NCBI GenBank assembly: GCA_964580315.1
Contig: CAZOKH010000008.1
Location: 1 to 53,651, forward strand
Source: CAZOKH01 sp964580315
Lineage (GTDB): Bacteria > Chloroflexota > Anaerolineae > Anaerolineales > Anaerolineaceae
Length of the DNA: 53,651 bases
Direction of reading: 5' to 3'
The notes under the pieces are model-generated. The model ran no database searches. It was not told the origin of the DNA and worked only from the letters and a program-made list of their open reading frames with translations. Each line of letters begins with the position of its first letter. Position 1 is the first letter of the stretch. Shown piece after piece: positions 1 to 8,778 of this stretch. A program made the translations under genes and the position numbers.

Positions 1-1689
1 GGAATATATGACAGCCCGGTACAGGAGCACGCCTATCTGCAACCAGAAGCAGGAATTTCCTATATAGACGATGAGGACCGGATAACCGTGGTCGTCTCTG
101 GACAATGGGTGCATGAAGAACAAAAAGAAATTGCCCATGCGCTGGGTATCCCCAGGGAAAAGGTGCGAGTGATTTACCCGGCTATTGGCGGTGCCTTTGG
201 CGGTCGGGAAGATATTTCTGTGCAAATCATTTTGGCCCTGGCAGCCATGAAGTTGAATGAACGTGGCACTCCGCGGCCGGTAAAAATCATTTGGAGCCGT
301 GAAGAATCAATCATTGGCCATGCAAAACGCCACGCTTACACAATCCATGCCCGCTGGGGAGCAACCAGGGATGGAAAAATTATTGCTGCTGAACACAAAA
401 TAGTGGCTGATGGCGGCGCATATAATTACACATCCACTTCAGTCCTTGGCAATGCGGTTGTCATGAGTACAACGCCATACGATATTCCCAATGTAAATGT
501 GGATGGCGCTGCATACTACACCAACAATATTCCCGGCGCAGCTTTTCGGGGGTTTGGCGGCCCACAGGCAGCTTTTGCCAGTGAAATGCAGATAAACAAA
601 CTGGCAGAAGTATTAAACATTGATCCAGTCGAAATCCGACTGTGCAATGTGCTGAAAGAAGGTTCAGACACCGCAACAGGAACACCACTGCCTCCAGGGG
701 TAACAATAGAAAGCGTAATTGAGCAGTGCGCCCTGAGTGCCGGTTGGGAGAAGACCCCCAAAGGTTGGTCCCAAAAGCAAAAACCAGGTAAAGAAGTCCC
801 GGGAAAGCCCTATATCAAACGTGGTTCAGGGTTCGCCTGTGCGTTGAAGAATGTTGGCTTTTCCTTTGGTTTTCCCGAGGAATGCTGGGCAACCATCGAG
901 TTGATCGGCAACAAGACCATCGATAAAGCAATCTTATATCATGCAGGAACAGATGTAGGGCAGGGAGCGCACACTGTTTTCAAACAAATGGCGGCTTCAG
1001 CATTGGGCATTTCCATTGATAAAGTGGAATTGGTCATTCAGGATACTGCCACATCAGATAATGCTGGCAGCACATCAGCTTCACGAATGACCCTGATGGC
1101 GGGCAATTCCATTGTGGGCGCCGCTAAACTGGCGCTGGATGCCTGGAATAAAGAAGAACGTCCAGCCATTGGAAAATACCAATACACACCGCCCAAAACC
1201 ACTCCGCTTGATCCAGAAACCGGCAAATCATTTCCCAATTTCACCTATGGCTACGTGGCTGAATATGTTGAAGCTGAAGTCGATGTTGAAACCGGCCAAA
1301 TACACCTGACCAATGTTTTGTGCGCAGATGATGTGGGCAAGGCAATCAATCCCGAACAGGTGCGCGGGCAAATTGAAGGATGTATTGTACAGGCTGCTGG
1401 CTATTCCATCATGGAAAATTTTGTTCAGCAGGGCGGCCGGCCTTTGACACGAACCTTATCGACTTACTTAATACCGACTGTTTTAGACATTCCAGACAAA
1501 GTAGAGTCGCTCATCCTTGAATATCCCGATCCCATTGGCCCCTGGGGCGCGCGCGGTATGTCGGAGATGCCTTTCTTGCCAATGGCGCCGGCGGTGATAC
1601 AGGCAGTGCATGATGCAACGGGTGTCTGGTTTGATCAGTTTCCATTAACGCCAGAGCGTGTGCTCATGGGGATTGAAAATAAGAAGTAA
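1..1689 (+). CDS. Xanthine dehydrogenase-family molybdopterin-binding large subunit (5' partial)
   Basis: The frame is open from the first base, so the N-terminus lies outside the window; 562 residues remain. It is the catalytic subunit of a molybdenum hydroxylase that oxidises purines, aldehydes or other heterocycles with water as oxygen donor. Visible signatures are a substrate/Mo-site start PVQEHAYLQPEA, the molybdopterin loop GGAFGGRED, the segment AAFRGFGGPQ, GTDVGQGAH, and near the C-terminus GARGMSEMP, which holds the catalytic glutamate. AAFRGFG argues for a xanthine-dehydrogenase or aldehyde-oxidase type and against CoxL, whose active-site loop is AYxCSFR. The FeS and FAD subunits are not downstream, so they must lie upstream or elsewhere. 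A hairpin terminator follows, then a MocA-like gene that would supply the cytosine dinucleotide cofactor. The exact substrate cannot be read from the sequence. Confidence 0.92.
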   Translation, partial: GIYDSPVQEHAYLQPEAGISYIDDEDRITVVVSGQWVHEEQKEIAHALGIPREKVRVIYPAIGGAFGGREDISVQIILALAAMKLNERGTPRPVKIIWSREESIIGHAKRHAYTIHARWGATRDGKIIAAEHKIVADGGAYNYTSTSVLGNAVVMSTTPYDIPNVNVDGAAYYTNNIPGAAFRGFGGPQAAFASEMQINKLAEVLNIDPVEIRLCNVLKEGSDTATGTPLPPGVTIESVIEQCALSAGWEKTPKGWSQKQKPGKEVPGKPYIKRGSGFACALKNVGFSFGFPEECWATIELIGNKTIDKAILYHAGTDVGQGAHTVFKQMAASALGISIDKVELVIQDTATSDNAGSTSASRMTLMAGNSIVGAAKLALDAWNKEERPAIGKYQYTPPKTTPLDPETGKSFPNFTYGYVAEYVEAEVDVETGQIHLTNVLCADDVGKAINPEQVRGQIEGCIVQAAGYSIMENFVQQGGRPLTRTLSTYLIPTVLDIPDKVESLILEYPDPIGPWGARGMSEMPFLPMAPAVIQAVHDATGVWFDQFPLTPERVLMGIENKK

Positions 1690-1712
1690 GCGCCCGCACG
1701 AATAAAAAATAC

Positions 1713-1741
1713 AATGCCCCTGAAATAGAAACAGGGGCATT
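1713..1741 (+). terminator. Hairpin terminator after the molybdenum hydroxylase gene
   Basis: A perfect 10-bp stem (AATGCCCCTG at 1713-1722, CAGGGGCATT at 1732-1741) has a 9-nt loop and is followed by a short T-rich stretch. An A-rich run precedes it, so it could also work on the opposite strand. It lies 24 nt after the stop codon. Confidence 0.6.
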
Positions 1742-1796
1742 ATTTATGGAAATGAGTATTTTGAACACACAAATAAAAAAACAGAAGCAGAAAAGA

Positions 1797-2366
1797 ATGG
1801 TTGCGGGGATCATATTAGCCGCCGGTGGGTCAGTGCGAATGGGACAGCCCAAGATTTTGTTGGACTGGAAAGGGAAACCGCTCATCTGGCATGCCGTTCA
1901 CAAAGCCAGGCAGGCTGGCCTGGACCCGGTGATGGTTGTTCTTGGCGCAGTTATGCAACCGGCCGTGCATGAAATTTCTGAGTTTGGCGTCACCATAGTT
2001 GAAAACCCGGCATGGCAAAATGGTCAAAGCACATCACTAAAAACAGGGGTTTTGGCGCTTCCCGGCGATGTGGAAGCCGCAATAATCATGCTGGCAGATC
2101 AACCGCTCGTTTCAGTTGAACTGCTTGAAAATGAAATCGACCTATTTCTCAATCATCATGCTTCACTGGTGGCGCCGCGCATGGATAACCACCCCTCCAC
2201 GCCTGTTCTATTCGCGCGGCAATATTTTGAGGAGTTAATCACTGGAATTACCGGCGATCAAGGGGGGAGAACATTGCTTTCCAAATACCCGGTTACCTGG
2301 CTGGATGACTACCCGGTTGAAATATTCACGGATATTGATACGCTGGCAGATTATCACAATTTATGA
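1797..2366 (+). CDS. MobA/MocA-like molybdenum cofactor nucleotidyltransferase
   Basis: This is an NTP-transferase-fold protein of about 190 residues. The N-terminal signature is LAAGGSVRMGQPK, matching LAAGxSxRMGxxK, where the nucleotide and the essential lysine bind. ADQPLVS supplies the metal-binding Asp-Gln-Pro. The family includes MocA, which transfers CMP to molybdopterin for xanthine-dehydrogenase-type enzymes, and MobA, which transfers GMP; the neighbouring molybdenum hydroxylase favours the MocA role. The frame opens at ATG 1746, but the first 17 residues are lysine- and glutamine-rich and do not resemble the family, and that ATG lies only 4 nt after the terminator hairpin. ATG 1797 (MVAGIILAAG) gives the normal N-terminus and is preferred. 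No strong ribosome binding site precedes either. Confidence 0.8.
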   Translation: MVAGIILAAGGSVRMGQPKILLDWKGKPLIWHAVHKARQAGLDPVMVVLGAVMQPAVHEISEFGVTIVENPAWQNGQSTSLKTGVLALPGDVEAAIIMLADQPLVSVELLENEIDLFLNHHASLVAPRMDNHPSTPVLFARQYFEELITGITGDQGGRTLLSKYPVTWLDDYPVEIFTDIDTLADYHNL

Positions 2367-2393
2367 CCTGTAGGTTCATAAACTGTGTATAAT
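2363..2393 (+). promoter_or_regulatory. Possible promoter of the class IV aminotransferase gene
   Basis: An exact TATAAT lies at 2388-2393, 42 nt before the ATG at 2435. The match at the -35 position is weak (ATGACC at 2363-2368), so only the -10 is convincing. Confidence 0.4.
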
Positions 2394-2434
2394 CACTCAT
2401 TATCAATCACAATACAGGTATAACAAGGAAAAAA

Positions 2435-3286
2435 ATGACTGTTTTAGGATTATGGAGAATATCCAACAATAACGTAACCCCCAGGTTAAAAGAAATTGAG
2501 ATGCCGTGCAATTCTTCTCTGGACGAATGCTCACTAAGTATTCCCGGTGGAGCATACACAACTTTTCGCACATTTAATCACTGGAATGCACTTCACCTTG
2601 ACGATCACTTTCGTCGCCTGGAAGAGACATCAGAACTCATTAATGGCAAACAATCCGTTGACAAAGACAACATCCGCATCGTTTTAAAACAATTGCTACA
2701 ACAATATGAAGAAATTAGTGAACTTCGTATCCGCTTGACGCTGGACCTGGTCAAATTTCCGGGTGATCTTTATATCATGGTGGAACCGCTGGCTGTTCCC
2801 ACCGCAAACATGTATTCCAATGGAGTGAAAACCATCACCGTGGCATTGTCCCGATCCAACCCAAAGGCAAAAGCCACTTCGTTTATTGGGCAATCGGCAA
2901 CCCTTCGCAACAAATACCCGGGTGACATCAACGAGTCCTTGATGGTTGATCAGCAAGGCTATATTTTGGAAGGAATCAGCAGCAACTTCTTTGCCATTAA
3001 GAATGGTGAAATCTGGACGAATGACAGGGATGTTTTATCCGGAATTACCAGGAAAATTGTCATGGAAGAAGCCCTAGCTGAGAACCTGGTCATGCACTAT
3101 GAATCAGTGAAAACTTCCGAGATAGGTGAACTGGATGAGGCTTTCATTACAAGTTCCAGTCGGGCAGTTTTGCCCGTTGTGAAAATTGACGAAAACACAA
3201 TTGGCGATGGAAAACCGGGAAAAATCTCTCTTCTGCTACTCAATCGTTATACCAAACGGGTTGAGAGCGAGATTCAGCACATTTAG
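2435..3286 (+). CDS. Class IV aminotransferase (branched-chain aminotransferase / aminodeoxychorismate lyase fold)
   Basis: This 283-residue protein has the fold-type IV PLP enzyme layout. An N-terminal GAYTTFRTF strand and DHFRRLEE helix come first. A lysine-containing segment PKAKATSF follows, and its lysine lies about 21 residues before the acidic INESLMVD segment, so it is the best candidate for the PLP lysine. The cofactor phosphate and substrate loops ILEGISSNFF and VLSGITR complete the set. Family members make or degrade branched-chain amino acids, D-amino acids, or the p-aminobenzoate precursor, and substrate cannot be chosen from these motifs. Start ATG 2435 has an AAGGAAA ribosome binding site. 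The last 4 bases overlap the end of the convergent DUF2007 gene. Confidence 0.85.
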   Translation: MTVLGLWRISNNNVTPRLKEIEMPCNSSLDECSLSIPGGAYTTFRTFNHWNALHLDDHFRRLEETSELINGKQSVDKDNIRIVLKQLLQQYEEISELRIRLTLDLVKFPGDLYIMVEPLAVPTANMYSNGVKTITVALSRSNPKAKATSFIGQSATLRNKYPGDINESLMVDQQGYILEGISSNFFAIKNGEIWTNDRDVLSGITRKIVMEEALAENLVMHYESVKTSEIGELDEAFITSSSRAVLPVVKIDENTIGDGKPGKISLLLLNRYTKRVESEIQHI

Positions 3287-3570
3287 TCGTCGGAATCGTC
3301 AATTCCCAACTCTCCTGATTCATCCGAATCAAATTCGGCTGGAGTGATCTCACCAGCCTCATAGAGCGCAATTAACTCTTGCGCTGCTGCCACATTTTTG
3401 GGCTCAACGTAAATCCTACATTCTCCCAGCGGTCCAATTGTCAGGCCGTATGTGAGACCAACACTTTCTTGCATGATGAATGCCCTGATCCCATTTGATT
3501 CCAGGAATGCCCGCATCATCTCTGCGTCCAAAGCGCCGTGGGCTACATATATCGATTCGTGTCTGTTCAT
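3283..3570 (-). CDS. DUF2007 (putative signal-transducing protein) family protein
   Basis: A small acidic cytosolic protein of 95 residues. The pattern YVAHGALDAEMMRAFLESNGI followed by GPLGECRIYVEP and an AAQELI helix matches the DUF2007 ferredoxin-like fold, in which one molecule appears to receive a ligand or partner between helix and sheet; no activity is established for the family. The C-terminus is an acidic tail rich in Asp, Glu and Ser. A frame start at 3591 overlaps the stop of the upstream methyltransferase gene as ATGA. The ATG at 3570, however, has a GGTGAGG ribosome binding site 8 nt upstream and gives the usual family N-terminus, so it is chosen. It is the last gene of the mrfA-mrfB-like operon. 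Confidence 0.75.
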   Translation of the reverse strand: MNRHESIYVAHGALDAEMMRAFLESNGIRAFIMQESVGLTYGLTIGPLGECRIYVEPKNVAAAQELIALYEAGEITPAEFDSDESGELGIDDSDD

Positions 3571-3587
3571 TTCAATAACCTCACCAA

Positions 3588-4169
3588 TCATCCCGGTAAA
3601 CGAGCGATTAAACCAGATTTTCCACGCGGTTTGCCATTCACCTCATGCTCACGTTCAATATACAAAAGAATATCCCAATCTTGAAACAAACTTTTCAACT
3701 CTCCCGGTTCAAGGTAATGCTCACGTGAAAAATCTCGATCCTCTTGCTTCATTACAGGCAACACGCATAAGGTTTCAACCATGATCATACCACGAGGTTT
3801 CAGCATCTTTTTAAAGTTCACAAATAAATCTCTCTGCAGGTAATTAAAATTCATCACAAGGTCGAATTTTCTATCCAATAATGAGAATTGAGTAAGATCA
3901 GCCACAAAGGCTTTTATCCCCGGCACACGATCCCTGGCCATTTTTACAGCATTGTAGGCAACATCAACCCCAACAACATCCCAATTTCGTTTTACGAGAA
4001 CTTCAGCATTCCAACCCAATCCCATGGCAAAATCCACCGCTGAACCCGGAACAGGCAAGAGATGAAGATGGTCTAATAACAACTGGTTTGGTCCTCTCGA
4101 AAGAACTTCTCCAGGGGTTTTGTAACGTAAATTCCACACTTTAGTTTCGTTAATGGATAATGAATTCAT
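3588..4169 (-). CDS. Class I SAM-dependent methyltransferase
   Basis: A 193-residue small-molecule-type methyltransferase. Motif I is AVDFAMGLGWNAEVL (a variant of the glycine-rich SAM loop). The acidic residue after strand 2 is in VVGVDVAYNAV. FVADLTQF and FDLVMNFNYLQRDL correspond to motifs II and IV, and the KMLKPRGMIMVET segment is the post-IV strand seen in TehB/UbiE-like enzymes. The acceptor substrate is unknown. Its first codons overlap the stop of the exonuclease gene by 4 bases and its stop abuts the DUF2007 gene, so the four genes are probably cotranscribed and translationally coupled. A role in the repair process encoded by its neighbours is possible but is only a context argument. 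Confidence 0.8.
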   Translation of the reverse strand: MNSLSINETKVWNLRYKTPGEVLSRGPNQLLLDHLHLLPVPGSAVDFAMGLGWNAEVLVKRNWDVVGVDVAYNAVKMARDRVPGIKAFVADLTQFSLLDRKFDLVMNFNYLQRDLFVNFKKMLKPRGMIMVETLCVLPVMKQEDRDFSREHYLEPGELKSLFQDWDILLYIEREHEVNGKPRGKSGLIARLPG

Positions 4170-5431
4170 TGGAAATTCTCAATTTTGTCAGCTTTCTTAA
4201 TTAATCGATTCAAGCGATGTTCAATTTCTTGCTTGATCACTGAACGAGGTAAGTTAGGAGTAAGGTATTGCGGTTTACCAATACATTTAGCGGCCTGTTC
4301 CGTCCAGTGCATGGCAGCAGATATATTTCTGGTCTTGTGTTCATAGTACTTTGCCAATTCAATGCAAGCGTTAATTTGATCACAATTGGCTGCCAACTCC
4401 CAAAGCTCAAGCGCTTTTTCCATCTTTCCCTGGTTTCTGGATAATCGGGCAAATTTGTCAAGAGTCTGGATCATAAACGGTTGCGGCAGCACCTCATGGA
4501 TACTCTTGCGGTAGAGTGTAATGGCGGTTTCGATATCGTTAATCTCATGAAAAATTCGTGCTGCCTCCGCCAGATCCATCCCGGGCATTTCTGGTGTCGA
4601 CAAAGGGTTGTTTAGAAAGTCGTTCACCAGTTTAAACAAGGCTGCCATTGATACGATATCCATTTCATTGTGATAGAAGACGCCTTGTAATGGTCTAGCA
4701 TCCTGATTGTGCAAATAGTCAAAATATATTTCAGGCACCATCCAACCGGGCACTTCATCCTGTGTACGGTTAAAACGCAAGATTTCGATTTCCAGCGTGG
4801 ATAGTGATTTGCTGGCAAGTCGTTTATTCCATAACCTTCTGGCTGCACGCAGCATATCCATGTGCATTTTATCTACGAAATAATCGGGAAATTGGTTAAG
4901 AACACAGCGCGTGCGCAGCAGTGGAATATCAAAGGCTTTTCCATTAAATGTTACAAATGTATCAAAGCGGGCAACTATATCTTCTAAAACGGACAACATA
5001 CCGGGTTCGTCGGCAGGATTTCGAATGAAAAGTTGTTGAACATGAAATTCGTCTGCGTTGAAGAATCCTAACCCCAGGAGAAAAGCAAAAGTTCCCGTAC
5101 CGCCTGACAGACCACTGGTTTCGGCATCCAGAAAAAGCAGCTTTTCCGGGGAAAATTGGCTTTCGGTTGAAGCGATTTTCATCCAGCGTTTAAAGGGGGT
5201 GATATGAGAAGGTGGTTTTAACGAACTGATTCCTTGCGTGTGATCAAGTGGATATTTGCGAATCAACGAAAAAGCATCACCAACTGGTGTATTGATCCAT
5301 TCGCCATCCGGGAAAATGGATTCAATATCCCGGTGCGGGATTTTGGCCGGGGTACGCAGCAGGTTGTTTGCCCCCACCTGCACACCCAGCAAGCGCAATT
5401 TATCGCTTAAACCATTGAGCAAATCGGTCAT
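4166..5431 (-). CDS. mrfB: MrfB/YprB-like DEDD exonuclease with C-terminal TPR region
   Basis: This 421-residue protein has an RNase H-like exonuclease domain (about residues 85-275). The acidic metal ligands are visible as LFLDAETSG, FVTFNGKAFDIPLL and HNEMD. The C-terminal 130 residues are helical with TPR character (AARIFHEINDIETAITLYRKS). In Bacillus subtilis the homologous pair MrfA (helicase) and MrfB (exonuclease) repairs mitomycin C damage independently of UvrABC. Here the start codon overlaps the stop of an MrfA-like gene as ATGA, the same order as yprA-yprB. Function in this organism is inferred from homology and linkage. The YprB-type domain family is wider than repair, so an RNA or general nuclease role cannot be excluded. 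Confidence 0.82.
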   Translation of the reverse strand: MTDLLNGLSDKLRLLGVQVGANNLLRTPAKIPHRDIESIFPDGEWINTPVGDAFSLIRKYPLDHTQGISSLKPPSHITPFKRWMKIASTESQFSPEKLLFLDAETSGLSGGTGTFAFLLGLGFFNADEFHVQQLFIRNPADEPGMLSVLEDIVARFDTFVTFNGKAFDIPLLRTRCVLNQFPDYFVDKMHMDMLRAARRLWNKRLASKSLSTLEIEILRFNRTQDEVPGWMVPEIYFDYLHNQDARPLQGVFYHNEMDIVSMAALFKLVNDFLNNPLSTPEMPGMDLAEAARIFHEINDIETAITLYRKSIHEVLPQPFMIQTLDKFARLSRNQGKMEKALELWELAANCDQINACIELAKYYEHKTRNISAAMHWTEQAAKCIGKPQYLTPNLPRSVIKQEIEHRLNRLIKKADKIENFQ

Positions 5432-7953
5432 TTTGTATAAACCAGTTGTTTTAACAGGGCCAGGGTTTCAAGTTTACCACCACTGCCCAGTTCTCCCGGC
5501 GGACCGACACAGGAAGGGCAGCCGTCCTGACACTCACAATTTTCAACCAGCTCCAGGGCTCCTTGCAGCAACTCATGATGAAGCGAATAAAGCTCTTCAG
5601 ACAGGCCAATGCCGGCAGGAACCTGGTCATAAATCATTACCATGGGACCTTCTATCCCAACCGGGTCTGAATGCGAGCCGAGATCCGAAATGTCACACAT
5701 GAGAAACAGGGGGGCGAGTTGGTGTAACACATACCTCAAGCCGCTTAGCCCGCTGCGCATTTTTACCACAGTTTCGGCGCGCCGATGACATGACGGACAA
5801 AGTGTCACCAGGTTTTCTAGCCGATGCGCCTCTTCAGGATTTTGAAAATTTCGAAACGGTATTTTGTGATGGACATGATGCGGTCGATCTGTTTCAACAG
5901 CACCGCACATCTGGCAGGTGAATGAATCCCTACGCCGAACTCGGCTGCGAATTTCATCCCACATTTTGCCATATTTGTTTTGATTATTTGTCCAAAGTCC
6001 TTCCTCAGAAAGACGCTGAACAACGGCATCATCGATCGCCACCCAGTAACCAACGGTTTGCAGCGTGTTAGCCGGAAGTGTGAGTTCATTCGCGCCAATA
6101 ACTTCATGTGAAAGCCAGCGGATCATTTTGTAACCGGTAATCTGGTCATTCACCACCAGTTCGCTGTACCCCTTTTTTCCTGCGGGCACGGGTTGCATCT
6201 TCAAGTTACCCTGGATATTGATGGTCATTTGATGAATTGGTTGCGTGTAGTATTCTGTTTGCGTAACACTCAGATGCGCAACCTTGTTCTCAAGGTCTAA
6301 CGTCTCAACCTGGTAGGTTTCGCCTTCATGCAAATATATTGCCCGGGGGTGTACCAGTGAGGGGGCAGACAGCGCATCGACGGTTCCTATGATTTGCGGC
6401 TTTTGATCCTCAACACTTTTCTGTAAAACGATGGTGTCAGTGGTGGCGCTGCGAAGCGAAATTTCGTTGGCTGGATACTGGTTGGATGTGTACGTAAAAC
6501 GGTTTCGTGAAGAAAACAGAACACCGTTTTCGCTGAGAACATTTAAAAGAGATTGGATTAATTCAACGGGGGCATTACCAAAGGCTTCGCCTTCCCGAAA
6601 CGGTAGTTCAAATGCGGCGCACTGCAAGTGATGCAAGAGGATTAGCAGGTTGTCAGGGTCAATACGCGCATGTTCAGGTGATTTATCAAAGATGAATTCG
6701 GGATGACGGACAAGGTATTGATCCAGTGGGCTGCCGGTTGCCACTAAAATTGCCAGCGAGCTGTTCATCCTGCGTCCCGCCCGCCCAGCCTGCTGCCGCA
6801 CGGATGAGATGGAACCCGGATAGCCTACCATGCAAACCGAATCCAGCCCGCCGATATCCATACCCAGTTCAAGCGCATTGGTTGCGCAAACAAATTTCGC
6901 CGTGTTGTTTTTCAATTGCTGTTCAATGGCGCGCCGTTCTGCCGGCATGTAACCGCTGCGGTATCCATGAATAAATGGCGCAAATTCTGGATAGGTTGTT
7001 CGCATTTCGGTTAATAAGATTTCAACCGTTTTCCGGGCGCGGGTAAATGCAACACACTGCACACCGTGTGAAAGGATTTCGCCTCCCAGTGCGATTGTCT
7101 CATGTAGTGCTGATCGGCGAATATTCAATTGTGGATCAATCACCGGGGGATTGACAAAAAGAAAATGTTTTCGCCCATGCGGTGAACCATCTTCGCTGAC
7201 CCATTCAAATTCCCGGTTGCACAATGCCGTGGCGTGTTCCAGTGGATTAGCTGTGGTAGCCGAGGTTAAGATGAATTGCGGTTTTGCTCCATAAAAATCC
7301 AAGATCCGGGACAACCTGCGAAGAACATTCGCAACATGCGCCCCAAAAATTCCCCGATAGATGTGCAATTCATCAATAACAACAAACTTGAGATTGCGAA
7401 AAAACTGGTTCCAACTGGCATGATGCGGCAATATGCCAACGTGAAGCATATCGGGATTCGTGAATAAAACTCGGTTTTTTGTGCGAATGGATTGCCTGGC
7501 TGCTGCAGAAGTATCCCCATCATAGATCGCGGGAAAAACATACTGCAAGGAATCGAGAGGTGAATGGTTTTGAACCATCTCCAGCAAAATGGATAACTGG
7601 TTTCTCTGATCTTGGGTTAATGCTTTGGTGGGAAACAGGTACAGGGCGGTGGTTTCGCTTTGTCTCAACAACGTGTCTACTATTGGCAAGTTATAGCACA
7701 GGGTTTTCCCGCTGGCCGTGCCCGAACTGATCACCACATTCTTGCCATCCTTGATAAAACGCCAACTTGCAAACTGATGTGAATAGAGACTATCGATTGA
7801 CATATCGCGCAGAGCATTAACCAGTGCAGGGTGGACTCCACCCGGAAAATCATCGTATTGCGCCTCACGAAGAGGAAAATCGTGAGAGTAAGCAATATCG
7901 TTTCGAAGAAGCGGATTGCGCATCCAGTCTGACAGCAAGTTTTTAACGCTCAT
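5428..7953 (-). CDS. mrfA: MrfA/YprA-like DEAD/DEAH helicase with inserted HNH module and C-terminal MZB domain
   Basis: An 841-residue superfamily 2 helicase. Walker A is TASGKT, the DEAH-type box is DELH, motif III is SAT, and motif VI is QQAGRAGRR. The C-terminus ends in the four-cysteine MrfA zinc-binding domain, CECQDGCPSC, preceded by the family segment LHQLAPLFLMC. Between the helicase core and that segment, about residues 670-730, lies a complete HNH motif: CQMC, then HHVHHKIPF, then TLCPSCHR. Bacillus MrfA lacks this insert. MrfA is a 3'-5' DNA helicase in mitomycin damage repair; the adjacent MrfB-like nuclease supports that role. The frame extends to a TTG at 7971, but ATG 7953 (MSVKNLLSDW) has a GGAAA-type site and is preferred. 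Divergent from the prepilin peptidase gene across 60 bp. Confidence 0.88.
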   Translation of the reverse strand: MSVKNLLSDWMRNPLLRNDIAYSHDFPLREAQYDDFPGGVHPALVNALRDMSIDSLYSHQFASWRFIKDGKNVVISSGTASGKTLCYNLPIVDTLLRQSETTALYLFPTKALTQDQRNQLSILLEMVQNHSPLDSLQYVFPAIYDGDTSAAARQSIRTKNRVLFTNPDMLHVGILPHHASWNQFFRNLKFVVIDELHIYRGIFGAHVANVLRRLSRILDFYGAKPQFILTSATTANPLEHATALCNREFEWVSEDGSPHGRKHFLFVNPPVIDPQLNIRRSALHETIALGGEILSHGVQCVAFTRARKTVEILLTEMRTTYPEFAPFIHGYRSGYMPAERRAIEQQLKNNTAKFVCATNALELGMDIGGLDSVCMVGYPGSISSVRQQAGRAGRRMNSSLAILVATGSPLDQYLVRHPEFIFDKSPEHARIDPDNLLILLHHLQCAAFELPFREGEAFGNAPVELIQSLLNVLSENGVLFSSRNRFTYTSNQYPANEISLRSATTDTIVLQKSVEDQKPQIIGTVDALSAPSLVHPRAIYLHEGETYQVETLDLENKVAHLSVTQTEYYTQPIHQMTINIQGNLKMQPVPAGKKGYSELVVNDQITGYKMIRWLSHEVIGANELTLPANTLQTVGYWVAIDDAVVQRLSEEGLWTNNQNKYGKMWDEIRSRVRRRDSFTCQMCGAVETDRPHHVHHKIPFRNFQNPEEAHRLENLVTLCPSCHRRAETVVKMRSGLSGLRYVLHQLAPLFLMCDISDLGSHSDPVGIEGPMVMIYDQVPAGIGLSEELYSLHHELLQGALELVENCECQDGCPSCVGPPGELGSGGKLETLALLKQLVYTK

Positions 7954-8000
7954 TGATTGATTTCCACTCAAAAATTTTTCAAAATCATTGTAGAGTGTGA

Positions 8001-8006
8001 TATATT
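8001..8006 (+). promoter_or_regulatory. Possible -10 element giving a near-leaderless prepilin peptidase mRNA
   Basis: TATATT at 8001-8006 would place transcription start at about 8013, one base before the ATG at 8014. No ribosome binding site precedes that ATG, which fits a leaderless message. No clear -35 element is visible. Confidence 0.3.
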
Positions 8007-8013
8007 CTCTAAC

Positions 8014-8778
8014 ATGGAATGGAACCAGATTATCAACATCAGCAAAACAATTGCGGTTTGTTTCGCTGGTTGGCTATGTGCTGGCATTATAAATTACATT
8101 TCAGATTCTCTTCCGCAAAATGGCAGGATATCGGCTCCAGTTTGCAAAACTTGCGGTGCACAGCAATCTTTTCTGGATGTTGTACTGTTGAGACCATGTT
8201 CTTTTTGTCACAATAATCCAGGCATTCGAGCATGGCTTGTGTTGATTACCATCCCGCTGTTGTTTGAATATGTCTATTTATTTTCTCCCAGTCCGCTTGG
8301 GTTTGGCGTTAGCAGCCTGTTGATCCTTTTTTTTGCCATTGTTTTCGTTATTGATGTCGAACATCGTGAAATATACACAGTGATTACCATTATCGGCGGT
8401 GTTATCTGTTTTTCCTGCGGCTGGAAATTGCATGGAATATCCAGAACCCTGTGGGGAGGGGCGGCCGGTTACGCCATAATGTTTGCCCTGTATTGGATGG
8501 GTATTGGCTTCAACCATATTTTGGGAAGAATCCGCAATACGGAAATTGATGAAGTCGCATTAGGATACGGTGATGTAACGTTAAGCGGGGTACTGGGTTT
8601 AGCGCTTGGCTTCCCCGGAATAGCCTATGCCCTGTTGTTGGCAATTTTGCTGGGCGGTTTATTTGCCGGAATTATGCTGGTTATGGGAAAAATCCAAAAA
8701 AACTATCAGCCATTTACAGCAATGCCTTACGCACCATTTCTGCTGATCGGCGCTTCCATCCTTCTTTTTGTTGTTTAA
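8014..8778 (+). CDS. Type IV prepilin peptidase (A24 family)
   Basis: A 254-residue polytopic membrane aspartic protease that cleaves leader peptides of type IV pilin-like proteins. Two CxxC pairs in the N-terminal cytoplasmic loop (CKTC and CSFC, 22 residues apart at the first cysteines) form the zinc-binding element of bifunctional PilD-type enzymes. The two catalytic aspartates are in VIDVEHREI and in GYGDVTL (the GxGD motif). About seven hydrophobic segments follow the usual order, ending with the conserved PYAPFLLIGA segment. The frame begins at a TTG at 7957, but ATG 8014 gives a hydrophobic N-terminus typical of the family. No pilin or secretion ATPase genes are nearby, so its substrates are encoded elsewhere. 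Its stop codon abuts the convergent lipoprotein gene with no spacer. Confidence 0.88.
   Translation: MEWNQIINISKTIAVCFAGWLCAGIINYISDSLPQNGRISAPVCKTCGAQQSFLDVVLLRPCSFCHNNPGIRAWLVLITIPLLFEYVYLFSPSPLGFGVSSLLILFFAIVFVIDVEHREIYTVITIIGGVICFSCGWKLHGISRTLWGGAAGYAIMFALYWMGIGFNHILGRIRNTEIDEVALGYGDVTLSGVLGLALGFPGIAYALLLAILLGGLFAGIMLVMGKIQKNYQPFTAMPYAPFLLIGASILLFVV

Noticed and set aside
5256..5702. 148-codon plus-strand frame opposite the MrfA/MrfB junction
   Set aside because: Shadow of two well-supported genes with conserved motifs; composition of the product is not protein-like.
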